A stretch of 64,000 nt of DNA from Rhododendron vialii (GCF_030253575.1 NC_080559.1:33785501-33849500); one strand, 5' to 3'. Positions 37,503 to 47,932 are shown, numbered from the stretch's first letter. The notes: generated from the sequence alone by a model not told the origin. Numbers and translations are program-made.

Positions 37503-37935
37503 CCAGGGTTTTGCTTTGTGCTGATATTGGAGCTGAGGGAAGCAGAACAACCAAGTTTGCAGAAGTTGAAGTTGTAATATACATGGGTACCAGTAGCACT
37601 AGATTGGGGAATTTTAGGGATGAGGCAATCCTTTAGGCACTGAAAAGAACAATCAAAAGGAGAGTGGGGAGGCACTATCATGCACAAAACAAACATCCCA
37701 ATAGCATTCTTTGAAAGTGGTGGTGGGTTGCCCCTTCACTGTATAATATTCTGTACTAATCCCACAAATTAGAACTAGCACTAGCACTAGCACTACTGCC
37801 CTTAGTATTCGTCTCTCCATCTCCTCTCTCTCTCTCTCTCTCTAGTAGAAAATAGAACAGCCACAACTCAGTTGCACCCTCCTATACGTGTTTTGTGTAA
37901 GGATAAGTCTCACTAAATATGAACACTTCAAAAGG
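36416..37935. other. 1.5-kb segment inserted into relic E
   Basis: It interrupts sequence that is continuous in the parent (about 9433 to 9463). It has no similarity to the array. It holds the thionin-like relic at 37341-37820 and about 900 bp of AT-rich non-coding DNA (36416-37340) in which I recognise nothing. The origin is unknown. No LINE tail, LTR or clear inverted repeat marks the edges. Confidence 0.6.
37341..37820 (-). pseudogene. Thionin-like protein gene, broken
   Basis: On the minus strand an ATG at 37820-37818 opens a hydrophobic signal-peptide-like start. It leads to a cysteine-rich domain with the spacing of plant thionin-like proteins, including a CLKDC block near 37640 and a CKLGC block near 37550. 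An intron with GT-AG borders spans about 37503-37411 and contains a (GA)n tract (37437-37500 on the plus strand). Two lesions break the gene: a frame change near 37695 between signal region and domain, and an in-frame TGA at 37390-37388 in exon 2 where relatives keep a cysteine. The rest of exon 2 stays recognisable to about 37341. Family members are small secreted peptides. This copy cannot make a full product. Confidence 0.75.
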
Positions 37936-38410
37936 AGAAAATGCAGCAGCTAAGCTAGTTGAGCATTAGGAATCCAAGCCGAATCATGGTCATCAAGTCA
38001 AAAGTGAGAATAGCTTTACCAAGTTAATGCCGATAAACAAGTATTTACTGGAGTTTGCAGAAGAAGCTCACCAGTTTTCCGAGTTTTTTGAGATTTCGTT
38101 GTAGCTTCAAGAAATTACTAATGAGTTAGCCTTACTAGAGCGAAATATTTGTTATTTGTTGTTTCCTGATGTATAGCTAGATTCGTTAGGGACTTCAATG
38201 CCTTTTTCTCTGTTGTGAATCACTTGTGATCATGTTCTTGAGACAATTTTGCTGTATGCATTTAGTCATTGATACTTGTGTTATGGTTGGAAAATTTGGT
38301 TTACATATCCATGCATGTTACACGAACTAAGCATTGCTATGCTGACACGGTGGTCATGGCCATTTCGGATATTAATCGCAAGATGGGTGGGGCCGATACA
38401 ACCCACCATT
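37936..38410 (+). other. Copy of CCCH exon-3 tail and 3' flank (right end of the array)
   Basis: Starts with the last bases of exon 3 ('cagcagctaagcta', cf. 9465) and follows the parent flank 9476-9950 with small indels. It ends near 38400, after which no similarity to the array remains, so this is the right border of the duplicated region. Confidence 0.75.
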
Positions 38411-39170
38411 TTTGTGTGTTGGGTGAGGGATAAGGCTCGTCGCCTAACTGGTCGAGAGCACCACGTGCACATTTCACCGAATCAATTTGATGTCCTCCAA
38501 GCCCAAGGGTCCACATTTTCTTGGTGATCTCTAGAACTATTCTTCTGTGTCTTTTATTTCCTGTCCCCGTTTCTTCTGGTCTTGTTAACCTTCTCCAAGT
38601 CTATGAATGCCTCTTTTCCCTCTTACTCATTCATTGGTGGTGTTCCTTAAACCCTCATTCGCTGTGTTCCTTCAGATGATTAGCCTTTCTAAGATACTAT
38701 CGGCTCCGGTCATCGAGTTTGAAATTGTCATGATTTTCTCTTGAGCCGAGGCGACTTATCAAACTCTTTCGCTCCAAAATCAAGATTTAACCAAAGCATA
38801 TTCATATGAAACAGACCAACTAATTCATTATTAAAAAAGCAATGTCAATTGGAATTTTTATCCTTGTCATTTCAGTCACTTTGCTTAGCAAAGAGGGCTG
38901 GACCTACCTTTGTACCAAATTAATTTCATTCCTTATTCTCTTCCAGGAGATACTCTGAAGGTTTAAGCCAAGTACTAATTGTATAAATGTGACAGGAATT
39001 TATACGTATCTTGTCCTTCGGATACCCCACCGCGAGCAACTATAACAAGAAGATCGCAAAACAAAAACAAATCTGTCGTGGACCAAGTACACAAAGAGTC
39101 ATCTCCGTCAAAGTAATCAGTGATGCGAAAATATAGCAGGATGGCTGTCATTATTTACGCTCTTTTTTTT
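38411..39170. other. Intergenic, nothing recognised
   Basis: AT-rich non-coding sequence. No gene, RNA or repeat can be supported. Confidence 0.4.
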
Positions 39171-39310
39171 TTTATACCTTGAGAGAGTTAACCGGTCTTG
39201 TATATTTAGTCGGACTCCTCGCAAGTGGGCGGTGGGATTAAGCCCCAAAGATTGATCGAGGTGCACGTAAGCTAGTCTGAACACCTGAGTAATTAAAAAA
39301 AACTGGTCTT
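39171..39310 (+). mobile_element. SINE-like 3' fragment
   Basis: After a T-run, the sequence carries 'ggattaagccccaaagatt', then 'gatcgaggtgcacgtaagct', and ends in an A-rich tail. This resembles the body and tail of tRNA-derived SINEs common in eudicots. Related tail fragments occur at 48386-48420 and 48843-48870. The A and B boxes are not readable, so the identification is tentative. Confidence 0.4.
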
Positions 39311-39952
39311 GTACATTAATTAGTGGTCTTCGATTATTGTTAAGTAGTTTTCAAATAGTGGTGACCCTATCAAACCACTTTGGCTAATAGCCGAAGAATC
39401 AGTCCAATTGTATATACGTGTAACAAATTGCAGGGCATTTGTTTGATGCCGCCTTCTTCATTTGTGGAGTACTGCCATTTCTTGAAAATTCAGAAATGGC
39501 TGCCATGTTCTTATTATTAATGGCTTGAAATGGCAACGTCATTGTGGTTGTGGGACCCAGCTAAAATAAAGTCCGTGGAGGAAAGAAAAAATTACCCCCG
39601 TCAAAGGAACAAAATAGGAAGGCAGTACCAATTAACAGAAGTATGTGCAAGATGGTGTTGCATATTATCCCATCGAAAGACATCATTCCATCGCTTGAGG
39701 CGGATATAAGAGGTGTGTCGTTTGAGAGAGTTTAGTTCTGTTGTTTATTTTTCAGTGTACCCAAAAAAAAAAAGAAGAAGTATGTGCATGTAATATTAAC
39801 AACACCCAAATCCGAACTTTTCAGGATAGATGGATTCTGCTAATGTCACATTCGAGGGAGATTAATTATGATGGTCGACGCAGCCCGCATTTTGACCAAG
39901 CAAAAAAATACGCCCGAAGGCCCAATTTGATTTGTAAAATTCAGATCAACTC
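39311..39952. other. Intergenic, nothing recognised
   Basis: No gene or repeat can be supported apart from a short A-run near 39760. Confidence 0.35.
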
Positions 39953-40154
39953 TTCTTCTGTCCCTAACTAAATATTCAGCGCACAAACCTAAGTCTTTGA
40001 AAATATGCATTTTTTCATAAAAAGAATAAAAAAAATCATAAATCAATAGATATCAATGAGTTTTGTTAAGTTGTGAATTTTTTTGATTTTTTTAACAATT
40101 TTTTTTTAAATCATAGATTTGCGCGTCGAATACTTATTTAGAGACAGAGAAAGT
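39953..40154. mobile_element. Stowaway-like MITE, diverged
   Basis: The left end 'ctgtccctaactaaatatt' and the right end (reverse strand) 'ctttctctgtctctaaataa' match the terminal repeats of 3886-4100, with the internal GCGC-AAA word also kept. TA is present at the right border. About 200 bp, non-coding. Confidence 0.7.
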
Positions 40155-40426
40155 ACTACATATGATTTCGTAGGATGAAGGAATCCACGGAACAAATATG
40201 ATTTCGTAGGATGGCGTTCCCTAAGATCTTGAATTATTTCATGTTTTACGTGATTAATTAATTATCCAAGCAGATATATATATATATAATCTCTTAACCG
40301 TTTGTTGTATATTCAAATACTAAGTAACGGTCAACATTATACTACAAACTACCATGTCTAATTCTGCCAATCAAATATGACCTTGGATTTTTCCCCTAAT
40401 TATTTACCAACAGAAAGAACTTCGAA

Positions 40427-40615
40427 TTGGGGATGGTGCTGCGCAGTGGTGTGAACAGCACCGTGCTGCGCACCTCCGAGCAGTCGAATCGTGCATTCGA
40501 CGGCTCGGATCTCATCTTGGCAATAAACGGCTCTCGATCGTTGATTGTAGAGATGAGATCCAAGCCATCGAATGCATTTCCGATGGTTCGAAGGTGCACA
40601 GCATGGCTACCCGAA
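40427..40615. repeat. Imperfect inverted repeat, ~55-bp arms
   Basis: The arms 40450-40510 and 40550-40610 pair around GGATCTCATCT/AGATGAGATCC and CGAATGCATT-type words, with a loop of about 40 bp. It looks like a small non-autonomous DNA transposon. No target duplication could be defined. Confidence 0.6.
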
Positions 40616-40770
40616 GTCCAAGAACTTCCAACTAACCATGTAATTAAGCATAGCCCCTTGTGACTTCAACATTCTCCCAAATGATTAATGTCTCACTACT
40701 TGATTAATTAATGACTAAGTAATAGGGGCACACCCCCTATCTGTTGTTGTGGGGCCCATTCACATTATTT

Positions 40771-41120
40771 CGACTAAAATCATTTTAAAGGAAAATTCTA
40801 TAATTTGACGGGTCCAATCTCTCCTGTTCCTAAAATCCTTATGCCTCTGTGCCGAAAGATTTTTGTCTATTGGATTGTGTGTGTGTTTTTTTTTATGTTT
40901 TAAATTTAACAGCCGAAAAATTCCTCGCCATAAGAGTTTTCGGCACTTCGACTAAAATCATTTTGAAGGATAATTCTATAATTTGACGGATCCAATCTCT
41001 CATGTCCCTGAAACTCCTATGCCTCTGTGCCGAGTGATTTTTCGTCTATTGAATTGTGTTTTTTTCCATGTTTAAATCCAACAGCCGAAAAATCTCTCGC
41101 CACATGAATTTTCGGCGCAA
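40771..41120. repeat. Tandem duplication (~178 bp) upstream of the At1g80180-like gene
   Basis: Unit 1 (about 40771-40945) and unit 2 (about 40949-41120) share CGACTAAAATCATTTT, 'attctataatttgacgg', 'tatgcctctgtgccga' and a GCCGAAAAAT...TTTTCGGC hairpin-like end. Sequence identity is clearly high but interrupted by indels. It lies 450-800 bp upstream of the start codon at 41568. Confidence 0.8.
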
Positions 41121-41478
41121 ATGATCATGCCTCAGCTCGGCATATGCATGTCATTTAATTTCTTGATCTCATGTTTCTTAAAATCCAAAACTGGTCCCAC
41201 AATTTTAGAGGTCGCACCGTCCCACAGTTATTTTTCACACAAAAGTTTAGCTTACCATAATTAGTGACACTCAAAGTCTCAAACTAGAATAATTAATGTA
41301 ATAACCTCAGCCCTTTTTTACCACGTGAGCTAACTTTTTTGCTTTCCTCAGAAACAAATATTCTTAGGTGGACAAGTCTGACCAGTGACCACCCCCTTAA
41401 AATTATTTCTTGATTATTTTTGTCATTTTCCCACTCCCCTATACACCTATCTGGTCAAAGGAACTAGTCTCAGATCAG

Positions 41479-41529
41479 ATAAATAGGCATCTATCTACTT
41501 CTCATTCAACAAATTAACACCAATATCAC

Positions 41530-41567
<38 letters not shown>
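41479..41567 (+). promoter_or_regulatory. Core promoter and (GA)n leader of the At1g80180-like gene
   Basis: A TATA-like ATAAATAG box lies at 41479-41486, about 50 bp before a (GA)n tract (41532-41567) that runs straight into the ATG. GA/CT tracts in plant leaders can bind GAGA-binding (BPC) factors. The TATA assignment is an inference from position and sequence. Confidence 0.55.
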
Positions 41568-41572
<5 letters not shown>

Positions 41573-41906
41573 TTTGCAAAGGTCTGTGACATCGTATAGA
41601 AGATCAGGGTCGTCAGGGTTAGTTTGGGATGAAAAGCTATATTCAGGAGAACTCAAACGAGTTCCAAGGCCTAAAGATGAAGTTGATGATGATCAAGAAA
41701 AAGGAGAAACCAAATCTTCAGTGCCAAACAGGCCTTCACAAGTTCGAGTGGAGCAACGACAACATAACAGTATGTATCGGACCATGAAGGAAGATAGGCC
41801 CACAAGGGAACCCCCTTCCCCAAAGGTCTCTGGTTGTGGGTTTTGCGGCATGTTTGGCAACTCAAAAAAGACCCGAAACCGTAATCGCGCCAACCGTAAG
41901 CGGTAG
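41568..41906 (+). CDS. MAPK kinase substrate protein-like (At1g80180/At1g15400 family)
   Basis: Single-exon gene of 112 residues, ending TAG. The N-terminus has the family hallmark LQRSVTSYRRSGSSGLVWD. A charged, disordered middle follows, and the C-terminus has PPSPKVSGCGFCGMFG followed by a basic Arg/Lys/Asn-rich tail. Members of this small plant family were found as MAP-kinase-cascade substrates; their molecular role is poorly defined. SPK in the C-terminal motif is a possible proline-directed phosphosite. The start is supported by the hallmark at residue 3 and by the GA leader abutting the ATG. The length is typical. The basic tail suggests nuclear location (inference). Confidence 0.9.
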
Positions 41907-43470
41907 GATATTTGTACGTGTTTGTTTTGCTATCAAAAGTGAATCTGATGCTGCCAAACGCTGCCTTTAGAAATATATTCTGTCTTGATATACTTATATC
42001 ATATATACGCAGGAAAAAGAAAAAAAAAAACAAACAAACAAACGTTAGTTCTGGTTGTGATTTTGATCTGTGTAAATCACCGTGGCCTAGAGGTGGGCTT
42101 AGTTTTTGGTTTTGTGGTTTGATGTAATTCTTTGTGTATACTTCTTGTGTTGATTTTTCTCTTCGAGCTGGAAGTATGATTGCAAGAAAGTTCTCTCTCT
42201 CTCTCTCTCTCTCTCTCCTGAAGTCTGCTAGCTAGCTGGTGCCTGGTTTCCGTATTCAACAAAGATGGGCGTTCTCATCTGGTTTTTTGACTTGTATTTT
42301 CTGCCATGCACGTCATAGTCTAGCTTGGTGGCGTGGCGCATGTTAGCTCTTCTTGTGACAAATCTTGGCAGTGTAAACATTTGTTTTCTATAAATCAATT
42401 ACAATGCATCCACGTCGTCAAAACAATGGTTCCAATTAATAAAACATGACGACATGACGCAATGTAATTAATTTGGAGAGAACAATTGTTTACGCCGTTG
42501 GTGTATATAATTTATTCTCTTTGGCAATGAGAGCAATATTAGATACCTACCCAAGAAAACAATACTCCACATCCCTAACGGCTCGTTTGTCGAGTGTTTG
42601 GGTGAATAAGGTTTTGGATAGAAGAGAAAAAAAAACTATTATATATGTATATAGAATATCCCATGATACATATACATGTTTTCAGGCCTTCAGTATCATT
42701 ACATCCCGATATTAGTGAGAAACAAAGTTGCCTCATAACGATTGATGCTATTCATTTTAGATATGCTCTATTAATGTGGCTGATTTGACTGTTCTAGAAA
42801 TTATATCGTGATTTTTAAAATTTTACGATCACAACATCAATTTGCGATGCGTAATGCTGAATAAGTCAGTTACTATTAATTATCATTATTGTTACACATA
42901 TTCTATGATTTAATTCATGCGGTTCATAACTAATCATTTATAGTAAAAATTAATAAATTCTTTTGTGTAGAAAGAAAGGGGGGAAAAAAAAAAAAAAACC
43001 CTCATCAAGCTTTCATAGTAGATAATATACCAAGCAAACCAAATTGACAACTCTAAAATCTTTCTACATCAAAAAATAATGACATAGGAAAAGATAAAAA
43101 CTACAATCTTGCCTAGCTGCATTTTTATTTATTTTTTGACAAGGCCTATCTGCATTTGACATATATTACTCAAAATGATGTAACTAGTGTCGTTATCTAA
43201 CAACAATATATAGGTAGATTTTCCTTAGCCAACTAAAAATACAAATACACACACATATATACTTTTTTGTGGATGTAAGTTTGAATCTCACGAAAGTTAA
43301 ACATCCAAACTTTTGAGCCACTGAAGGTTTGCTCGGTTGTTAACTTTGGAATCTCGGATTCTCGAAATTAATTGAGGTAAGCTGACAAGAACATCATGTT
43401 ATTTATAAAAAAATAAAAAAAGACGATGACTAGCATACCTTCATTATCCACGACCATCTTATAAATATTA
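41907..43470. other. 3' flank and intergenic AT-rich sequence
   Basis: Holds the likely 3' UTR of the preceding gene and a CT microsatellite at 42191-42217. Further right it is AT-rich without genes. An A-run near 42984-43000 may be an old retroelement tail. Confidence 0.4.
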
Positions 43471-43921
43471 CTTCATCCGTCCTTCATTAATAAATGTTTG
43501 GCCTGCAAACCTAGTCTTTTAAATAAAAAGATATTTCATCCATCCCAATTTAATTGTCTCTCGTTTTGTTCTAACCGGCTAAAAAACTAGTTATATCTTT
43601 AAATCCATAATGAATTTCATATCGAATATGGATCTTGTTTGATAGATCTCGATTAGTTCTATAATACAATATTTTCAAAATTACCTAAAACATTATAAAT
43701 TACAAGATATAATCAATTAAAAAGTGGCACAAACTTCCAAAAAGGACAATTAAATTGAGATAGAGGAAGTAATTTTTTTTATTAAAAAAATTAAATTTTT
43801 TTCACAAATCAACAGATATCAAATACTACTCCTTTTAAGTTGAGAAAAAAAATAGAATTTTTAAATGAAAAAATGATTTTTTTTAAATTTTAGGTTTACG
43901 AGCCAAACACTTATTTAAAGA
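43471..43921. mobile_element. Stowaway-like MITE carrying a second inserted MITE
   Basis: The outer terminal repeats start 'cttcatccgtccttcatt' and end, reverse strand, 'ctttaaataagtgtttggct', with the GCAAACCTA-type internal word shared with other family copies. TA precedes the left end (43469-43470). The right end is degraded. The element is split by the inner element 43534-43770. Confidence 0.7.
43534..43770. mobile_element. Inner Stowaway-like MITE, TA target duplication
   Basis: The terminal repeats 'catcccaatttaattgtc' and, on the reverse strand, 'atctcaatttaattgtcc' match well. TA flanks both ends (43532-43533 and 43771-43772). It is inserted inside the element 43471-43921, which is therefore older. 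Confidence 0.8.
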
Positions 43922-44079
43922 TAACATTTTTGCAAATCAAGTAAACTTACGACGTTTTCCTTGCCAACTAAACATTTTGAAAGTCAAGTAAACGAACTTT
44001 TTCTTGCCGACTAATGCAGCTGTCTATGTTTGTACCTCCTTAAGCCTGAAGGTACTAAATAAACTAGCCTTATTTGTTA

Positions 44080-44294
44080 CTCCCTCCGTCCCATAATATT
44101 TGTTCGGTGCGCAAAACGGAGACGTAAAAATAATACTATTTTTGTAAGAAAAGTTGAAAAAAAATTCAACAATTTACTAAATCTCGACGAGTTCTTTTAA
44201 CTTATGAAAAAAATTTAAATTTTTTCTCGAAAGAAATACATTATTTTGTAGTCCTCATTTCGCGGACCGAACAAATATTATGGGATGAATGGAG
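44080..44294. mobile_element. Stowaway-like MITE with TA target duplication
   Basis: The left end CTCCCTCCGTCCCATAATAT and the right end on the reverse strand CTCCATTCATCCCATAATAT continue into TTGTTCGGT on both sides. TA flanks lie at 44078-44079 and 44295-44296. 215 bp, non-coding. Confidence 0.88.
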
Positions 44295-45621
44295 TATTTA
44301 ATTTGATGTTATGAAAAATGTGTTAAGCAACATACTATGTAGTTGAGTGATAGACGGCGCCTTGGCGTGACTTATATCCAAAAATCAGCATTCAAGCAAT
44401 TATTTGAACCGTTCAATAAAAAACTGTTCGAAACTGTTCGAATCAAGCTAGCCATTTCCGATCTTTTTTTTTTTTGGCTGATTTCTCGCGGGTACCCTTA
44501 AAATCACGTTCTGATCACATGGAGCGGCTCGGATCATCAAAATTTGATCGGAAACTATGAGGTATTTTTTTAGGTGTTTTTTTGAGTGTCCTCAGAACCG
44601 CCCCGTGTGTATATATATACACACACAACAAATAGGTCAAAAACGAGCTGGCAAAATTAACGTTGGTCTTAATCTGTACGCATAATGAGTCTTAATCTTC
44701 TGCCAATAACGATAAGTCCATAAGCATAATCTGCACATAATTAAATTCAAATCTGAAGCATTCATTTCTCCTTTTCTGGATAATTGGTCGAGATATATAA
44801 TTAGAATCATTGTCGAAAAATTAATAGGTTGATTTTATCCGACTTTAGAGTGGGTCGCGAAGGATCGGGAACTTGAGCCCACAATGCAAGTCAAGGCCGG
44901 CCCGTAACAAAATTAATTTTTGCACCCCTTTTATTTATTTGTAAATTGTAATCTTTTTTTTCACCCGTAAAATATTAAAGTTACAATTTCACGTGATTAA
45001 GGATAAAATAAAATTAATGCGAAAGGATGTAAAGAAAGTTCGCGCGGAAATAAATTTTCTTCTCGTATTGGGTTGTGGAAACTGATTACGGAGTACATTA
45101 TTAGTTAACTATATATCCCTTTGGCGGATCAAAAAATATATCCTTTTTTTTTTTGGTAATACATGGTGTCTGAGGCTAATTTGTGCATACTTCGAACTAA
45201 TTTCTACAGCCTTCACACACCCATTTCACGCACTTATGCGTGGCCTCGTGGGATGGGACGCTACCAAGGGGTACGCGGATCCGGGGACGCTACCAAAGGT
45301 AATTTATCTCTTTCTGCAGATAGAGTTGGGACAGTTACAGATTTGTAATCATTAACAGTATTTTTTTGAACGGCTTTATCCAACAACATTAACAGTACGT
45401 CAGTTCCATCTTTAAGGAAACTATTTTGCGCAAAACCATCATATTTTCTTTTCTTTTTTTGGGTCCAACTTCACATTTTGTTTTCATCATACAAAGTTAA
45501 TTTACCCTTTCACTTGGACAAAGATAAAATACATACATATATATACACACACACCAGGGGCTATTCAGTGTATAGATTGTTTTTCTCCCAACATTACAAC
45601 TATATATATATATATATATAT
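44295..45621. other. Intergenic, AT-rich
   Basis: A stretch at about 44380-44610 resembles one half of the inverted repeat at 45622-45968 ('ctgatttct', 'cttaaaatcacgttct', 'cggctcgga'). A small direct repeat 'gggacgctaccaa' is at 45256 and 45285. No gene can be supported. Confidence 0.4.
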
Positions 45622-45968
45622 GTTCCGGTGCGGGATCTCTCATTTTATTAAAATGCGGGACTCCCCTTCCCGATTGAATTTCGATGATCCGAGCCGCTCA
45701 AAGTTATCAGAACGTGATTTTAAAGGTCCCCATGAGAAATCAGCAAAAAAATTGACCGGGAAGGGCTTCATCCGAGCAGTTTTCATTTAACGGTTCAAAA
45801 AAAACTGCTCGGATGACCCCCTTCCCGGTCGTTTTTTTTGCTGATTTCTTATAGGACCCTTAAAATTACGTTCTGCACACATTGAACGGTTCGGATTTTC
45901 AAAATTTGATTGGAAATGAAAGTCCCTCATTTTGTTAAAATGAGGGATCCCTCACTTGAAAATTCCTA
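45622..45968. mobile_element. Inverted-repeat MITE, ~150-bp arms
   Basis: The two halves pair: 'gatctctcattttattaaaa' near 45635 with 'ttttgttaaaatgagggatc' near 45930, and 'gctgatttcttatag' with its complement near 45740. The loop at about 45795-45805 lies between two copies of 'ctgctcgga'/'tccgagcag'. Flanking (TA)n runs hide the target duplication. Confidence 0.7.
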
Positions 45969-46110
45969 TATATATATATAAATAAATCCGCTAACACATA
46001 CAAATACACGAACCAGTCAACAGATTTGATCTTAACCGCCCATCTACATCATCAAAATGATAAAAATCCCCCCTTCGATCATGTCATTGATCATTCACCT
46101 ACACCATTCG

Positions 46111-47452
46111 TCAAAGAGACGAATTCGTTCCTGCTGCACACTTGCAAGAGCATGATCGGACGGTGTCTCCGGACAGTGGGACCACGGGCAGGTTGTCGCA
46201 ATTGCAAATCTCGATCATCGAGCCGTTGGGATCGTGGAAGAACAGCTGATCGACGTAGATTCCGCCCTCCTCAACCCTGCTCTTCAAGTACTCTATCTCC
46301 ATTTCCTTCAATTTTTTCTCAACTGCTCCCATGCTCTCACACTGCAGCCACACCCAAAGGTCAATTTAATTGCAAAAAATGTCCACATTTAAATGAAAAG
46401 ACATATATACTCCTAGTAAATACTCCACGTGAAATCAAAACCTAAATAAAAAAGTCAAAGAAAACTCCACGTGAAATCTACCCAACCTACACCCATCACC
46501 CATGCATTATTTCATATTTTTGAGTGGTTACCAATCTTTGTTCGGTTTGAATTTTAAGAGAAGTTTTTGAAAATATTGAGTGAAAAAAGATATATAGAGA
46601 AAACTTATTGAATACCGTGTTCAGAAGTTTTGATCAAGATCCTAAAACGAACAAGGCCTCAGACTCTGTGTGTGAGAGAGAGAGAGAGAGGTACTTGGAA
46701 AGAAATGTGATTATCTTTGGGATTAATTTGTCTAATCTTGGGCATGTCATCAGAGTCTTCCGATTGCAAAAGGTGTATGCCGACACCAAAATTGAATAAC
46801 CTGCACAGAGAAATAAATACGATATGCATGTAGACAAATTCAAAAGGAATTAAAGATGGAGCAAAATCCCATGAAAAAAAAATTAAATTAAACAACAGAA
46901 AAAGATTAAACGGTACCGTAATTATTTTCTTGTTGTGTAGTTCTAAATATTAGTATATAAATAGCAGGAAAGTCTACAATACACACATCTTAAAAGGGTG
47001 TACCATATGTACCTATTTTATGGTTCATTCATAACATTTTAGTGTATTTCGTAACTTTTGTTCTAAAATTCATAACCTTTCAGTAGTATGATTTATAACA
47101 TTTTCGTTACAATTTATAACATTTTAGTATATTTCGTAACTTTTATACGATTTGTAACTTTTTAGCAATACGATTCGAAATATTTTCTCTATAATTCATA
47201 ATATTTTGGAGGTGCATATGATACACATCAAAATAAGAGATGTATACTTTCCCATAGATAGCTAACATTTGAGAATATATACAAAAATGGTACGTACCAA
47301 GCTCCATCAAAGTTAAAGGAATTAGGCCTCTTGATTTGGGAAAACCCAAGAACGTTCTTGTAGAAATCCAGGGATTCGTCGACAGAGCGACAAAGAAGCG
47401 AGATGTGATTCAGTGATTTCAAGTTGAGGGGGTTTTCCCTGTTCTCCTTCAT
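46111..47452 (-). CDS. VOC / glyoxalase I family protein
   Basis: Three exons on the minus strand: 47452-47298, 46800-46695 and 46341-46111, with GT-AG introns, giving 163 residues. A single vicinal-oxygen-chelate fold is recognisable: LNHISLLC (H16), a GFSQIKRP.SFNFDGAW segment, GIHLLQ (H61), DNHISFQ (H83) and MIEICNC (E131). H16, H61, H83 and E131 sit where VOC metal ligands are expected. The family is annotated as lactoylglutathione lyase/glyoxalase I-like, and the plant short forms (At1g07645, At2g28420 type) are glyoxalase-I-like by homology. Activity on methylglyoxal is likely but not provable from sequence. The C-terminal 20 residues are Cys/Ser-rich and unlike typical relatives. Both introns contain MITE insertions. 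Confidence 0.93.
46537..46662. mobile_element. Small MITE in intron 2 of the VOC gene
   Basis: The left end 'ctttgttcggtttgaat' pairs imperfectly with the right end, reverse strand 'cttgttcgttttaggat'. About 125 bp, non-coding. It lies between exon 3 (46341) and exon 2 (46695), close to the exon 2 donor. Resembles the element at 57713-57849. Confidence 0.5.
46968..47252. mobile_element. MITE in intron 1 of the VOC gene
   Basis: The ends 'gaaagtctacaatacaca' and reverse strand 'gggaaagtatacatctctt' form imperfect inverted repeats. The inner part is a string of 'ataacattttagtgtatttcg'-like words in direct repeats. The same ends and words occur in the larger element at 52542-54143. It fills much of intron 1. 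Confidence 0.65.
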
Positions 47453-47579
47453 GATTTCCTTGCTTCCACAGCTAAGTCAATGACGTACGTACAGAGTAAA
47501 CCAGAGAGAGAAAGCTAGCTAAAATGCAAATATGAGAAGAATGGAGGGAGATATATATATATATATATATAGCGGTGTT

Positions 47580-47646
<67 letters not shown>

Positions 47647-47660
47647 GTGTGTAATATAAG
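47453..47660 (-). promoter_or_regulatory. VOC gene promoter/leader with (CT)n and (TA)n tracts
   Basis: Upstream of the ATG at 47452 there is a (TA)n tract at 47551-47570 that could serve as the TATA region, about 100 bp before the start. Behind it lies a (CT)n tract of about 60 bp (47581-47642; GA on the coding strand). Promoter function is inferred from position. Confidence 0.5.
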
Positions 47661-47686
47661 CATGAGGTTATTATGTTTGTTTCTTA

Positions 47687-47932
47687 GGTTCTATTTGGAA
47701 CCTGCGGAAAGAAAGAATTTTTTATTTTAAAAAACTTCCTCTCCGTGTTTGGTTGTTAAAGAAAGAGAAGAGAAAGTCTCAAAAACAAATGCAATTAACT
47801 TTCCTCCTAATTCCTCTTTAACTTTCCCACTCATTTCCTTCTTCCTTACATGTTAATTAGTATTCTTTTTCCACTTCTTCAATTCCTCAGCTTCCAAACA
47901 CTTCTTCAATTCCTCAGGTTCCAAACAGAGCC
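47687..47932. mobile_element. Tourist-like MITE with TTA target duplication
   Basis: The ends GGTTCTATTTGGAACCTG and, reverse strand, GGCTCTGTTTGGAACCTG are inverted repeats. TTA flanks both (47684-47686 and 47933-47935), as in PIF/Harbinger elements. 246 bp, non-coding. Lies just upstream of the VOC gene. Confidence 0.88.

Noticed and set aside
37359..37599. Long frames of Leu-Ser or Arg-Glu repeats
   Set aside because: Translations of a (GA)n/(CT)n microsatellite. The same applies to frames at 5560-5742, 13950-14217, 24315-24539, 24980-25174, 42077-42262 and 47472-47663.
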